Shown piece after piece: positions 55,901 through 62,329 of a stretch of 64,000 bases of DNA. The stretch's first letter is position 1. Every line of letters starts with the position of its first letter. The stretch is from contig CAJNDS010002405.1 in assembly GCA_905221605.1 (NCBI GenBank), positions 70,001 to 134,000 on the forward strand, written 5' to 3'. Position numbers and translations under genes: made by a program. Source of the DNA: Symbiodinium natans (taxonomy: Eukaryota > Sar > Dinophyceae > Suessiales > Symbiodiniaceae). The notes beneath the pieces are model-generated. The model was not told the DNA's origin. It searched no databases and was given only the letters and a program-made list of their open reading frames with translations.

Positions 55901-58900
55901 GAAGGATGCCCGATGCCCTAAATCACTTGGAGCTTACAGCCCTAAACCCTGAAGTCTAAAGCCCTAACACCCTAAATCCTAAAGACCCTAGCACCCTAAA
56001 GCCCTGAAACCCTGAAATCCCAAACCAGGTTTGAGAATCCTACGGGCCTTTTACTAGGACCGGGAATAGGCACCTTTTTTTCCTTTTTTTAGGGTTGGGG
56101 TTCCCTTATAATATAACCCCCTTAAACCCAAAAAGGGTACCCTTTTTATTCCTAGGTTACTCCTGGGTTTAGAAGTCTTTTACATTGTCACAAAATCACG
56201 GGTATACCTAAATCCTAAACCCTAAGCCCGAAACCGTAAACCCTAAACCCTAAACCCTAAACCCCAACAGCTCCGATCAAAGTTTGAGCCCTCAAAGGTC
56301 ATCAAAGGCCACCGCCAGGCCACAGCCCAGGCAGCCACCTGGCCTTTTGGGGGCTTCCCTGGGACGTTTAGGGTTTAGGGTTTGGGGTTTAGGGTTTGGG
56401 GTTTAGGGTTTAGGGTTTAGGGTTTCCTAGAAACCCAAAACCTAAACCCTGAACCCTAAACCCTTAGCCCTAAGCCCTATAAACCCTGTAACCTGTTTAG
56501 GGTTTAAAGGGCTTAGAGTTTAGGATTTAAGGTTTAGGGTTAGCTTACCCAGCGGCGCCTCATCTAGGATGACTGGGGAGCCAAGGCTTGTTAACTTTCT
56601 CGGGTTTAGGGTGTAGGGTTTGGTATGCACCGACACATTTCCAAAACCACGGTATGTACACCCAGGACCGGGAGTAGGCCCTTTTTTCCTTTTTCTAGGG
56701 TTGGGGTTCCCTTATAATCCACTTAGAACCAAAAAGATCCAAAAGGGGTACCCTTTTTATTCATAGGGTACTCGCGGGTCTAGACACTGTAAATGAGATA
56801 CCCCCCCCGAAGTTTAGGAAACCCCACAGTGTGTGGTCGAGCCCTGCGTGCACAAGTCTCAGGTCTTCCAGCTCATCAGTGCCGAGTGCAAGTGGTGCCT
56901 CACTGGCACGCCCATCCAAAACTCCGTGGAGGACACGTGCAACCCCAAACCCCTAAAAATTCCTTAAACTCGAAGCCCGGAAAGAAGCCTGGCCCCCAGA
57001 CCCTAGACCCTAAATCCTAAACCTGTGCAAGTGCATGCGCTGCAACAGCGCTGACTCTGAACTCCTCCAAGGTAACCCAGTCACCCTCAGTCCTGCCCTG
57101 ATGCTCGTGCAGTACACTACATGCAGGATTTTTCTCGCTGGCTCGATTTCTGCCCGCATTACGCTACATGCAGGATCTTTTCTCGCTGGCTCGCTTTCTG
57201 AAGCTGGAGCCCTTTGACCAGTTCGACTGGTTCAACAGGACTTGGGGGTCAGTATGTTTCTAGGGTTTAGGGTTAGTAGGGTTTAATCCTTTAAACCCTA
57301 AAACCTACTTGGGGTTTACAGGGTTTTGGGGTTTTAGGAGCGACTTTAACCCTAGGTTTCGAAGATGCTTCTCTGAAAGAGTCCCTCAGGGATGCTTTAG
57401 GAAATGCTTGGTGGAATGCGGGAGCACTGACGGACCCTGGACACTACAGGAAGTGGGCTTAGGGTTTGCCTGCATACAACTTCAGCCTGTCCTAGTAGTA
57501 GAGTAGTTAACCTTTAACCTTTTTGGGGTAGTATAATCCCCTTACAATCCCAAAGGTTAACATTTAATTCCCCCAGGTTGCTGGACAACTAAGCTGTGCT
57601 GAAAAAGAGGGTTTGCGGTCTTGGCATATTTCGAAGCAGATGCTGCAGAGCTGGCGGCGCGGAAATCCACCAGGTAGGGCCTTGCATGACCTTGAGTCTT
57701 TATGTTTCCTCTATCGGTATTCTATGCCGAGATCCGATTGAAGAATTTCAGGTTTATCCTTGAGACCTAGTCTTCTCTCATTTCGTCGGGGTTGCGGTTC
57801 TGGATTGTGGGGGCGCACGGTCCCCGCCTTGTAGCCCAGAGGACTATCCTCAGACCACTGAAGAACCGAGATGCCGCCTGGCCGAATACTGAATACAGCC
57901 CGGTCAAGTATACACTAATTCAACCTCTCCACCCAAAAGCCCTAGCATGACTTGGCAGTCCCGATTTTTTGGTTTGAGGTTCCCCTTTGAAGGAACCAAC
58001 GCTTAAAAGGGTACGCTTATCAGAATACGGTTGCTGGGCTACCAGGATGAGGTGCTGATAGGTTTTGTGTATGTAGCTGGGCCTGACCATCGTTGACACC
58101 CGTGCAGTGGAGTTCGTCCAGCTAAACCGTAAATCCTAAACCTTAAGCCCTTCTTTGACCCAAGCAGTGGAGATTGGTTTAGGGTTAGGATTTAGGGTTT
58201 AGGGCTTAGGGTTATTGGGTTTTAGGGTTTAGGGTTTGGGGTTTCTCATTCTGGGATCAAAGGGGTTTAGGTTTTAGGCCCTGTGCAAGCAGGGTTGGCT
58301 TTCGCTGGCAGTCACCAAGTCCAGTTTCAAAAAGTGCCCTGTACAATTAAACCTTAAACCCCAAACCCCAATTTAAAGAAGCAAACATGCACACCCTAAA
58401 CTGTCTTCCTAGGACCCAGAGTAGGCCTTTATTCCCTTGCTGGCTCAAAACCCAACTTTTCAACTTTTGGGCTTCTTATAAGGTCGTTTATTCTGAAAGT
58501 TTCAACTTTTATTTCCTTGGGGTTTTGGGCCAGTAAGTTCCCTTCTCTAAAGTTTAGGTTCCCTGGTAGGCCCCTTAAACCAAAAGGCCCCCCCCCTTTC
58601 TATTCCTAGCTTAATCCTGGGTCTAGCTTCTTAGTTTGCTGCCGAAACCCTACTTGAAACCCTAGACCCTAGACTCTGAACCCTAAACCCTAGACCCTAA
58701 GCCCTAAACCCTAAACCCTAAACCCTAAACCCTAAACCCTAAACCCTAGACCCTAAGCCCTAAACCCCAACCTTGGAGGTCGCGGGCTTTGAGAGGCTTC
58801 AGCTGCTACTGCGGACCTGGTGCCTGAGGCGTACCAAGGCCAGAAAGGCAGTAAACCCTAAACCCTAAACCCTAAACCCTAAACCCTAAACCCTAAACCC

Positions 58901-61900
58901 TAAACCCTAAACCCTAAACCCTAAAACCCTAAAACCCTAAAACCCTAAACCCTAAACCCTAGCCCTTAACCCTAACCATAAACCCTACTTAAAGGTTCAA
59001 GTTCTATAAGTGGCGTTGAAGGGAAACTGCCATCTTCAACTCGGATGGTTGCAGGCTGTAGGATTTGAGGGAGTTGGTGGGAAAGGGTTGATAGGGCTGA
59101 TAGGGCCTGGCTTGAAGGTTTAGGGTTTACGGTTTAGGGTGTCGTGAGCCAGGCAAGCTACCACGCGAGCCCTCAAGCAAAAAAGGGTGTCATGTGCCAC
59201 AAGGTGGGTCTGAAGAACCCAAAGCACCCTTAGGCCTGGACACCCTGCACCCTATCTCGGAATAAATTTGTTCTTACAGGGTTGTTGAACAGAGGAGTAG
59301 ACTCATCTTAAGCCCCCTATGGGTGCATTTACCTCAGTAGTATATGCATTTGCCTGCGCCCATTCGGGTTTCACCTTGATATGTTTTGTTTTTTGCCCCC
59401 TAAACTCTAAACCCTAAACTCTAAACCCTAAACCCTTAATCCTAAACCCTAAACCCTTAAACCGGCCGCGTTTGTCAGGACATGAGCATCCAGGACCCGG
59501 AGACAGGACTGGCACGGCCACTACTGATGCTGCCTCGGAAGACGCTAGAGGCAGGGACACAGCTTGCGTGCGAAATTGCTAGACCCGAAACCCAAAACCC
59601 AAAACCCCAAAACCCAAACCCCAAACCCTAAACCCTAAACCCCAAACCCCAAACCCCAAACCCCAAACCCTAAACCCTAAACCCTAAGCCCTAACGCTGC
59701 ACAGGTCGTGAAGGTGCCACTGGATCCTGGGGACCGTGTCCTCTACGACCGCGCTTTATCTCAACATGCGATCTGGACCCCACTTCCCGGAAGCTTCCAG
59801 ACTGTAGGGGTTTAAGTTTTAGGATTTAGGGTTTAGGGTTAGGGTTGTGTGAGAGAGAGAGGGTTTAGGGCTTTGGGCAAAAGAGGATGGATTGTAGGGT
59901 TTAGAGGTTAAGTTTAGTGCTTGGAATAAAATATGCCGCGTCCCTCCTCTCCCAGGCAGACCAACTCCCTTTGAATGTCTCTGAGGTTCCGTGTTTGGAT
60001 GACGCCCGGGTTTGAAGACGGCAGCTTACATTCCAACCCACTTATAGAATTCGAACCGCTAAGCAGGGTTTAGGGTTTAGGGCTAGGGTTTAGGGTTTAG
60101 GGTTTAGGGTTTAGGGTTCAGGGTTCAGGGTTCATTGGTTCGTGGGTGGTGAAACTGCAGGTTGAAGGTGGGGGGCAGCTGAAGTTCTCAGCGTACTCAC
60201 ATATGTCACATGACCCCACGTACACCCCCTTCAAGCACAGGAGTTCACGGTCAGAAGGTCGCCCCCAAACCCTAAGCATTGAACCCATTTTCTCTCAAGT
60301 TGCGTTCCCTAAACCCTACACCCCAAACCCTAGACCCTGCTGGTAGAAGTGGGGGGGCTGCGGATTTTCTGCAGTGTACGCAGCTAAAAGGTTAGTTTTT
60401 TTCAAGTAATTATTGAAAGGCCTCGACTGGTTCTTCCAGCGAAGAGCTTCTGCCAGAGGCCACGCCGGAGAAAGTCGGTCAAGAGGCGCCTTCAACAGTT
60501 TCCGGCAAACGGCCAAGAGAAGCGGTGCGGAAGGAAGCCGCTCACTGCACACACCGCTACTGCAACGCTTGCTCATTTTAGCGTAACCCCCCCCCCCCCC
60601 TCCCCCCTCCCTCCCTTCCCCCGTCCCTCTTTCCGCCCGGCAACGCGTGTATGGTGTTGGGATCGTTGCGGACATGGCGTTTTTTTGGGGTGCCGGCCTT
60701 CAAAAAAGATGGCGAACCTGTGCCATCACGGGCCAAAGTAGGACGCAGTTGCTCAGAGATAACTATGGAGTGGAAACTCCCCTTGTCATCCCACAGTGAG
60801 ACACCGGTAGAGCTCCTAAACTGGTTTTCATGAGGGTACACGGATTCTACGCAAAGTGCCCTGAGTGTTTCAAGTCTGTGCTATCATCCTCAAGTTGTGA
60901 CCCTGCAGTGTGGCTGGTCTGCTCACACCCCTCCCAAGCATTTAAGAGTCCGAAAGCCTTCGAAAAGGGTTCTTTTTTCTAGGTTACTCTTGGGTCAAGT
61001 GTTGAGACGCTGTCAAGGGCGTGGACGGTTTGTTCAACCCCATAAACCCTAAACCCTGCAGGGCGTCCTGAATTCCAACTGGTGAGGTTTCAAAAACTAC
61101 GGAGGTGCACTAGCAGGAAACCCTTAACCGAACTTGAAGCCCAGAGTCTCAGCCCAAGGTCTGTTCAATTGCGCAGCCGAGCGCGTCAAGGAACTGGAGG
61201 AGAGGGAATGGAATGCGACCCCTAAACCCTAAGCCATCAACTTTAAGCCTTTGTCCATAATTACGAGCGCCTCTGGGAACAAGGGTAGCCTAGGAGATCC
61301 CGAGACAGATTATTGTTGGGAAAGCGCCCATCGTCGTGAACTAATTACTCACCTGCCGCTGCCATTGTTCACGTCGCCGGGGACTGTTTAGGGGTTGGGT
61401 TTGAGGGCGATAGCAGCTCGCCGACGAATCGTGAAGGGAGACTGCTGGAACGGATCCCTAAAGCAATCAATCGTTTTGTTAACCTAAACCCTAAACCCTA
61501 AGCCTTATAATATCCATATCCCTTTGATAGTACTTGTGCCGGCTCGCCGCTATCTTTGGAGCTTTCATCACATGTCTTCGGGACAGCACAAGTATCTATC
61601 AGGGTGTTGTGCAGGAAAACATGGGGGTTTCCGAAATTTGGGGCACCTTATTGTGGTTTTATTACAAGGGAATCCTACTATTTGGGGGGTATATACATAT
61701 ATGTATATATGTATATTATATATGTATACATACATATTAGGGGCTTTTCTTTTCTGTATATACTATTTGGTGGGGGTATATATATATATATGCACACATA
61801 TTAGGGGCCCCTTCTTTCCGTAAACTCCCATGCGGTCTCGTGTATGGACCGGTTTTATTGGCGCAGTCTCTTCCGTGGTCCACTGGCACGCCTTGGGACC

Positions 61901-62178
61901 CCCAATGTCCTCACGCCTTGACTCATAGGGTTTAGGGTCTAGGGTTTAGGGGTCAGGGTTTGGGGTTTAGGCATAGTGGGGGGAACATTTTGCATGCTTA
62001 AGGGTACTTAAACTCAAGAAGGAATAGAGAATTTTGTTAAAACTATCCCAACCATGAACTAGTGAGCTTGAATGTAAGATCATAAACACCGAGAGAGGGA
62101 GAGAGACACATTCCTCCTGCAGATGGTAAAGACCCCGCGAGCAAGGAGCGGAGTGAGCTGGGCCAGAACTTCTCGCAG
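41660..62178 (+). CDS. HLTF: RAD5/HLTF-like SNF2 helicase, N-terminal part (at least 25 exons)
   Basis: The gene encodes a DNA-dependent ATPase of the RAD5/HLTF branch, nuclear enzymes for replication-fork remodelling and PCNA ubiquitination. HIRAN domain: WFLALGSKIVGVQHYDGVVS, NPYDRNAIQVLNM, EQIGHVPREM, QALAPVMDRL, VEGQIPRGSGNVLL. SNF2 N-lobe: LITGLYPHQ, KALHWML, GGILADDMGLGK-T (Walker A), NLIVCPLSVLYNW, TTYDILRAE, RAVLDEAH (DEAH box), KWCLTGTPIQNSVEDLFSLA, FLKLEPFDQFDWFNR, LLLRTWCLRRTK, LLMLPRKTLE, VPLDPGDRVLYD. Order and spacing follow HLTF. RING finger and helicase C lobe must lie beyond 62.2 kb. One segment between 53930 and 54645 is unresolved. Donors are GC, GT and four inferred GA sites. 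No premature stop was needed in the modelled exons, so the gene is probably functional. Confidence 0.85.
41911..41924 (+). CDS. HLTF: Helicase 14-nt microexon (NAIQ)
   Basis: GAAATGCCATCCAG lies between CAGCCAAG and GCCGAC. With the split codon C|GA it supplies R-N-A-I-Q, exactly the NPYDRNAIxV core of HIRAN. Removing it would break the frame, which argues that it is real. Confidence 0.8.
42373..42428 (+). CDS. HLTF: Helicase exon: HIRAN QIGHVPRE
   Basis: VLNMRSEQIGHVPREMAA follows acceptor TTTGCAG; the GTGAGC donor leaves GT. Confidence 0.9.
42740..42853 (-). repeat. Telomere-like array (CCCTAAA)
   Basis: About 15 units with one CCCTAAT, ending eight bases before the next helicase exon. 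Confidence 0.95.
42861..42913 (+). CDS. HLTF: Helicase exon: HIRAN LAPVMD
   Basis: QALAPVMDRLAAAQRDE matches ALAxLMD in HLTF. The acceptor is CTAGAAG and the donor GAAG|GCCTTT. Confidence 0.85.
43829..43896 (+). CDS. HLTF: Helicase exon: end of HIRAN
   Basis: GQELRVEGQIPRGSGNVLLS and LAR follow in phase after CAAAGAG, matching the IEGVVPFGANN strand of HLTF. GC donor CGG|GCGACA. Confidence 0.8.
44941..45026 (+). CDS. Tentative helicase exon, linker
   Basis: QALQKPAQAPGKGLEAFYRV then LRDAA is open and helix-like, in the linker between HIRAN and SNF2 where sequence is not conserved. Boundaries are uncertain. Confidence 0.3.
45385..46135 (+). repeat. Cluster of telomere-like arrays, 7-mer and 8-mer
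   Basis: Arrays at 45385-45480 and 45766-45840 are TTTAGGG. The one at 46004-46096 consists of about 11 perfect 8-mers TTTAGGGG and then passes into TTCAGGG. The family A element at 45650 lies between. Confidence 0.9.
45650..45737. mobile_element. Family A MITE-like element, full copy
   Basis: It has near-complete palindromic arms: TGTTCCCCCCTCATACTAGCAATCC on the left (quoted in part below 20 bases as CATACTAGCAATCC) and GGACTGTTAGTATAAGG followed by GAACATCCCAAG on the right. It defines the outer end of family A as GAACATCCCAAG. Confidence 0.75.
46795..46855 (+). repeat. 8-mer array TTTTAGGG
   Basis: About seven 8-base units TTTTAGGG or TTTAGGGA. Again a distinct, locally uniform variant. 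Confidence 0.85.
47130..47227 (-). repeat. Telomere-like array (CCCTAAA)14
   Basis: Fourteen perfect units end about 22 bases before a helicase exon. Confidence 0.95.
47250..47347 (+). CDS. HLTF: Helicase exon, linker
   Basis: PMHTEVADMTPEMWRSIQGG and KALKVPIPTGPS; joins by G|GC to the next exon. The acceptor is AAGAAG and the donor AGTG|GCTGGG. Assigned by phase, direction and position rather than by conserved residues. Confidence 0.65.
47650..47700. mobile_element. Family A half element abutting a helicase exon
   Basis: Only the right half is present, from TACTATAATCCC to GGGGAACATCCCAAG, and it is preceded by a G-rich run. Its last AG is the AG used as 3' splice site by the exon starting at 47701, so the element end and the intron end coincide. 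Confidence 0.7.
47701..47766 (+). CDS. HLTF: Helicase exon whose acceptor is a MITE end
   Basis: GMGDIIERELEGIFRDPRGG and LS, with G left for D of the next exon. The 3' splice site AG is the last AG of the family A element (CATCCCAAG). The donor is GTTGTA. Confidence 0.75.
48190..48231 (+). CDS. HLTF: Helicase exon, linker
   Basis: G|AC gives DSNVLSARIDDPVV in phase with the preceding exon. The 3' end is uncertain: GTGGGG at 48232 fits the next phase (C|GC), and the frame is open to 48254. Confidence 0.65.
48281..48372. mobile_element. Family F element, uninterrupted copy
   Basis: CTATAGCCCCCTTGGGAATTG to GAAGGTTCTAAGGGGAGTATA with imperfect inverted ends. CATATAAAACCCAAGAG in its middle is the empty-site form of the interrupted copy at 25526. 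Confidence 0.75.
48455..48518 (+). CDS. HLTF: Helicase exon: Q-like motif LYPHQ
   Basis: YEAAPEAGQPTDLITGLYPH then Q split before GC donor (CACCA|GCTGTG). LYPHQ matches the LLPHQ that opens the SNF2 ATPase of HLTF. The acceptor is CATTCAG. Confidence 0.85.
48938..48969 (+). CDS. HLTF: Helicase exon: KALHWML
   Basis: G completes Gln and KALHWMLQ follows, matching HQKQALAWM of HLTF. The acceptor is AGCCAAG. Where it ends is uncertain (GTCGCA at 48970 is possible). Confidence 0.75.
48978..49060 (-). repeat. Telomere-like array (CCCTAAA)
   Basis: About 12 units start within ten bases of the end of the KALHWML exon. A sister array occupies 49191-49265. Confidence 0.95.
49318..49355 (+). CDS. Helicase exon, insert
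   Basis: ERSLTVEEKLAEE, a charged helical segment. HLTF has a variable stretch here. Phase with the previous exon is not settled. Confidence 0.5.
49963..49996. repeat. (CT)n microsatellite
   Basis: About 16 CT dinucleotides, about 75 bases upstream of a helicase exon. Confidence 0.9.
50073..50147 (+). CDS. HLTF: Helicase exon, Ala/Ser-rich insert
   Basis: AAAAIASAPATASSASKSRA and KAELS; 25 codons in phase 0 at both ends. Low-complexity insert between ALHWM and FFWTKE. The acceptor is GGGAAG and the donor GTTTCT. Confidence 0.6.
50517..50655. mobile_element. Family B element with telomeric repeat in its right arm
   Basis: The left arm is intact (ACTTGGAGGTTCATGGTACTT). The right arm reads GGGTTATAAGTAC and then passes straight into about six CCTAAAC-type units (50602-50647) before the terminal TCCAAGT. 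The inner bases expected from other copies are missing, so telomeric repeat has replaced about 35 bases of element. Confidence 0.75.
50675..50730 (+). CDS. HLTF: Helicase exon: VFFWTKE
   Basis: APKATAPAAPQVFFWTKE matches LPPFWEQ, the segment before the Walker A strand in HLTF. The acceptor is TTTTCAG and the GC donor leaves GT. The family B element with its telomeric insert ends 20 bases upstream. Confidence 0.8.
51451..51555 (+). CDS. HLTF: Helicase exon: Walker A (ADDMGLGK)
   Basis: VRQEVYKNLATNSAFKQPPR then LPRGGILADDMGLGK. The Lys codon is split AA|G across a GC-AG intron of 1.5 kb. This is SNF2 motif I. Confidence 0.95.
51779..51849 (+). repeat. Telomere-like array (TTTAGGG)10
   Basis: Ten perfect units inside the Walker A intron. 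Confidence 0.95.
53077..53117 (+). CDS. HLTF: Helicase exon: TITTIALIL
   Basis: G completes the Walker A Lys, then TITTIALILASPR; the C left over pairs with GC of the next exon to make Arg. The acceptor is TTGCCCAG and the donor GTGAGC. Confidence 0.95.
53850..53929 (+). CDS. HLTF: Helicase exon: motif Ia (CPLSVLYNW)
   Basis: RKNLIVCPLSVLYNWSEQLK and LHAPSLR, SNF2 motif Ia. The acceptor is CCTGTAG and the donor GTGAGG. The next exon expected (about 10-20 residues ending in front of TTYD) was not identified. Confidence 0.95.
54646..54691 (+). CDS. HLTF: Helicase exon: TTYDILRAE
   Basis: TTYDILRAETKDKSQ is SNF2 motif Ib (VLTTYxxLRxE). The acceptor is CACTTCAG and the donor CAG|GCCCCT, confirmed by phase with the next exon. 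Confidence 0.95.
55536..55600 (+). CDS. HLTF: Helicase exon: DEAH box
   Basis: GLGSVAWQRAVLDEAHVHR carries motif II (DEAH). The acceptor is GCGCGCAG. The 3' end lies between 55590 (GC donor) and 55600 (GA donor). Confidence 0.9.
56056..56172. mobile_element. Family D element
   Basis: GGACCGGGAATAGGCACC, GGGTTGGGGTTCCCTTATAA, AAAAAGGGTACCC and GGTTACTCCTGGGTTTAG in order, as in the copy at 7408. Confidence 0.75.
56663..56783. mobile_element. Family D element
   Basis: CCAGGACCGGGAGTAGGCCC to GGTACTCGCGGGTCTAG, in the same intron as the previous copy and 500 bases from it; both lie upstream of the TGTPIQN exon. Confidence 0.75.
56857..56931 (+). CDS. HLTF: Helicase exon: motif III (LTGTPIQN)
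   Basis: SQVFQLISAECKWCLTGTPI and QNSVE. The acceptor CACAAG at 56857 is chosen by alignment; 56830 is possible too. The donor must be GA (GAG|GACACG) to join DLFSLARF. Confidence 0.95.
57117..57200 (+). repeat. Duplicated splice acceptor and exon start
   Basis: CTACATGCAGGAT...CTCGCTGGCTCG...TTTCTG occurs at 57117-57152 and again at 57164-57200, with one single-base indel and one substitution. The second copy is the real exon start; the first is a frame-shifted, decayed acceptor copy in the intron. Confidence 0.85.
57174..57238 (+). CDS. HLTF: Helicase exon: DLFSLARFLKLEPF
   Basis: DLFSLARFLKLEPFDQFDWF then N and split Arg (AG|A). The acceptor is CATGCAG and the donor GA (CAG|GACTTG), required by phase with the next exon. 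Confidence 0.95.
57506..57593. mobile_element. Family E element
   Basis: TTAACCTTTAACCTTTTTGG and CCCAAAGGTTAACATTTAA are inverted, followed by TTGCTGGACAACTAAG. Related copies are at 52617-52714 and 41972-42047. Confidence 0.65.
57640..57673 (+). CDS. HLTF: Helicase 34-nt exon
   Basis: A|TGC CRAGGAEIHQ completes the Arg of FNR and ends in phase for VAGFERLQ. It fills the short, variable TIQRP segment of HLTF. The acceptor is GAAGCAG and the donor GTAGGG. Supported by phase and length only. Confidence 0.6.
58411..58624. mobile_element. Family D element split by a family I element
   Basis: The left part GGACCCAGAGTAGGCCT and the right part AGTTCCCT to TTAATCCTGGGTCTAG belong to family D. The 94 bases between them (58440-58533) are a family I element nearly identical to the one at 62770. 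Confidence 0.75.
58440..58533. mobile_element. Family I MITE-like element, copy 1
   Basis: Inverted ends CTGGCTCAAAACCC and GGGTTTTGGGCCAG. The body differs at only a few positions from the copy at 62770-62862, so it is a young family. Confidence 0.85.
58779..58850 (+). CDS. HLTF: Helicase exon: LRTWCLRRTK
   Basis: VAGFERLQLLLRTWCLRRTK and ARKA, 24 codons. Matches GLRRLQxLIKxxTLRRTK. The acceptor is CTTGGAG and the donor GTAAAC. Confidence 0.95.
58853..58965 (-). repeat. Telomere-like array starting at a 5' splice site
   Basis: About 15 CCCTAAA units begin at the third base of the intron, so the donor itself reads GTAAACCC. The last few units are 8-mers CCCTAAAA. Confidence 0.95.
59479..59550 (+). 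CDS. HLTF: Helicase exon: LLMLPRKTLE
   Basis: DMSIQDPETGLARPLLMLPR and KTLE, matching GKPVLELPERK. The acceptor is TTGTCAG and the donor GAG|GCAGGG. Confidence 0.95.
59551..59704. other. 154-nt intron filled mostly by telomere-like repeat
   Basis: Exons on both sides are fixed by homology (KTLE / VVKVPLDPGDR) and phase. About 105 of its 154 bases (59583-59690) are CCCAAAA, CCCCAAA and CCCTAAA units. It is the clearest case of an intron that is little more than telomeric repeat plus splice sites. Confidence 0.9.
59705..59750 (+). CDS. HLTF: Helicase exon: VPLDPGDRVLYD
   Basis: VVKVPLDPGDRVLYD and a leftover C. Matches the strand-loop after LPERK (xxLSDEERKIYQ). The acceptor is GCACAG and the donor GC (GACC|GCGCTT). 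Confidence 0.9.
61177..61214 (+). CDS. HLTF: Helicase exon, probable
   Basis: C|CC then ERVKELEEREWN in phase with the previous exon, a charged helix as expected after LYD. The acceptor is TTGCGCAG and the GC donor is probable. Confidence 0.6.
62123..62178 (+). CDS. HLTF: Helicase exon, probable
   Basis: GKDPASKERSELGQNFSQ after CTCCTGCAG, GC donor (CAG|GCCCGC). It fits the region before the LLRLRQxCxH motif. Phase with the preceding exon is not settled. Confidence 0.5.
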
Positions 62179-62257
62179 GCCCGCACGGCCCCGTAACCCT
62201 AAACCCTAAACCCTAAGGGTTAGAAGTTGGCGATCCTCAGCTCCCACACTTTTGGAG

Positions 62258-62322
62258 TTTAGGGTTTAGGGTTTAGGGTTTAGGGTTTAGGGTTTAGGGT
62301 TTAGGGTTTAGGGTTTAGGGCT
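62258..62322 (+). repeat. Telomere-like array (TTTAGGG)9
   Basis: Nine perfect units follow the last probable helicase exon by 80 bases. Confidence 0.95.
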
Positions 62323-62329
62323 GGGAAAC

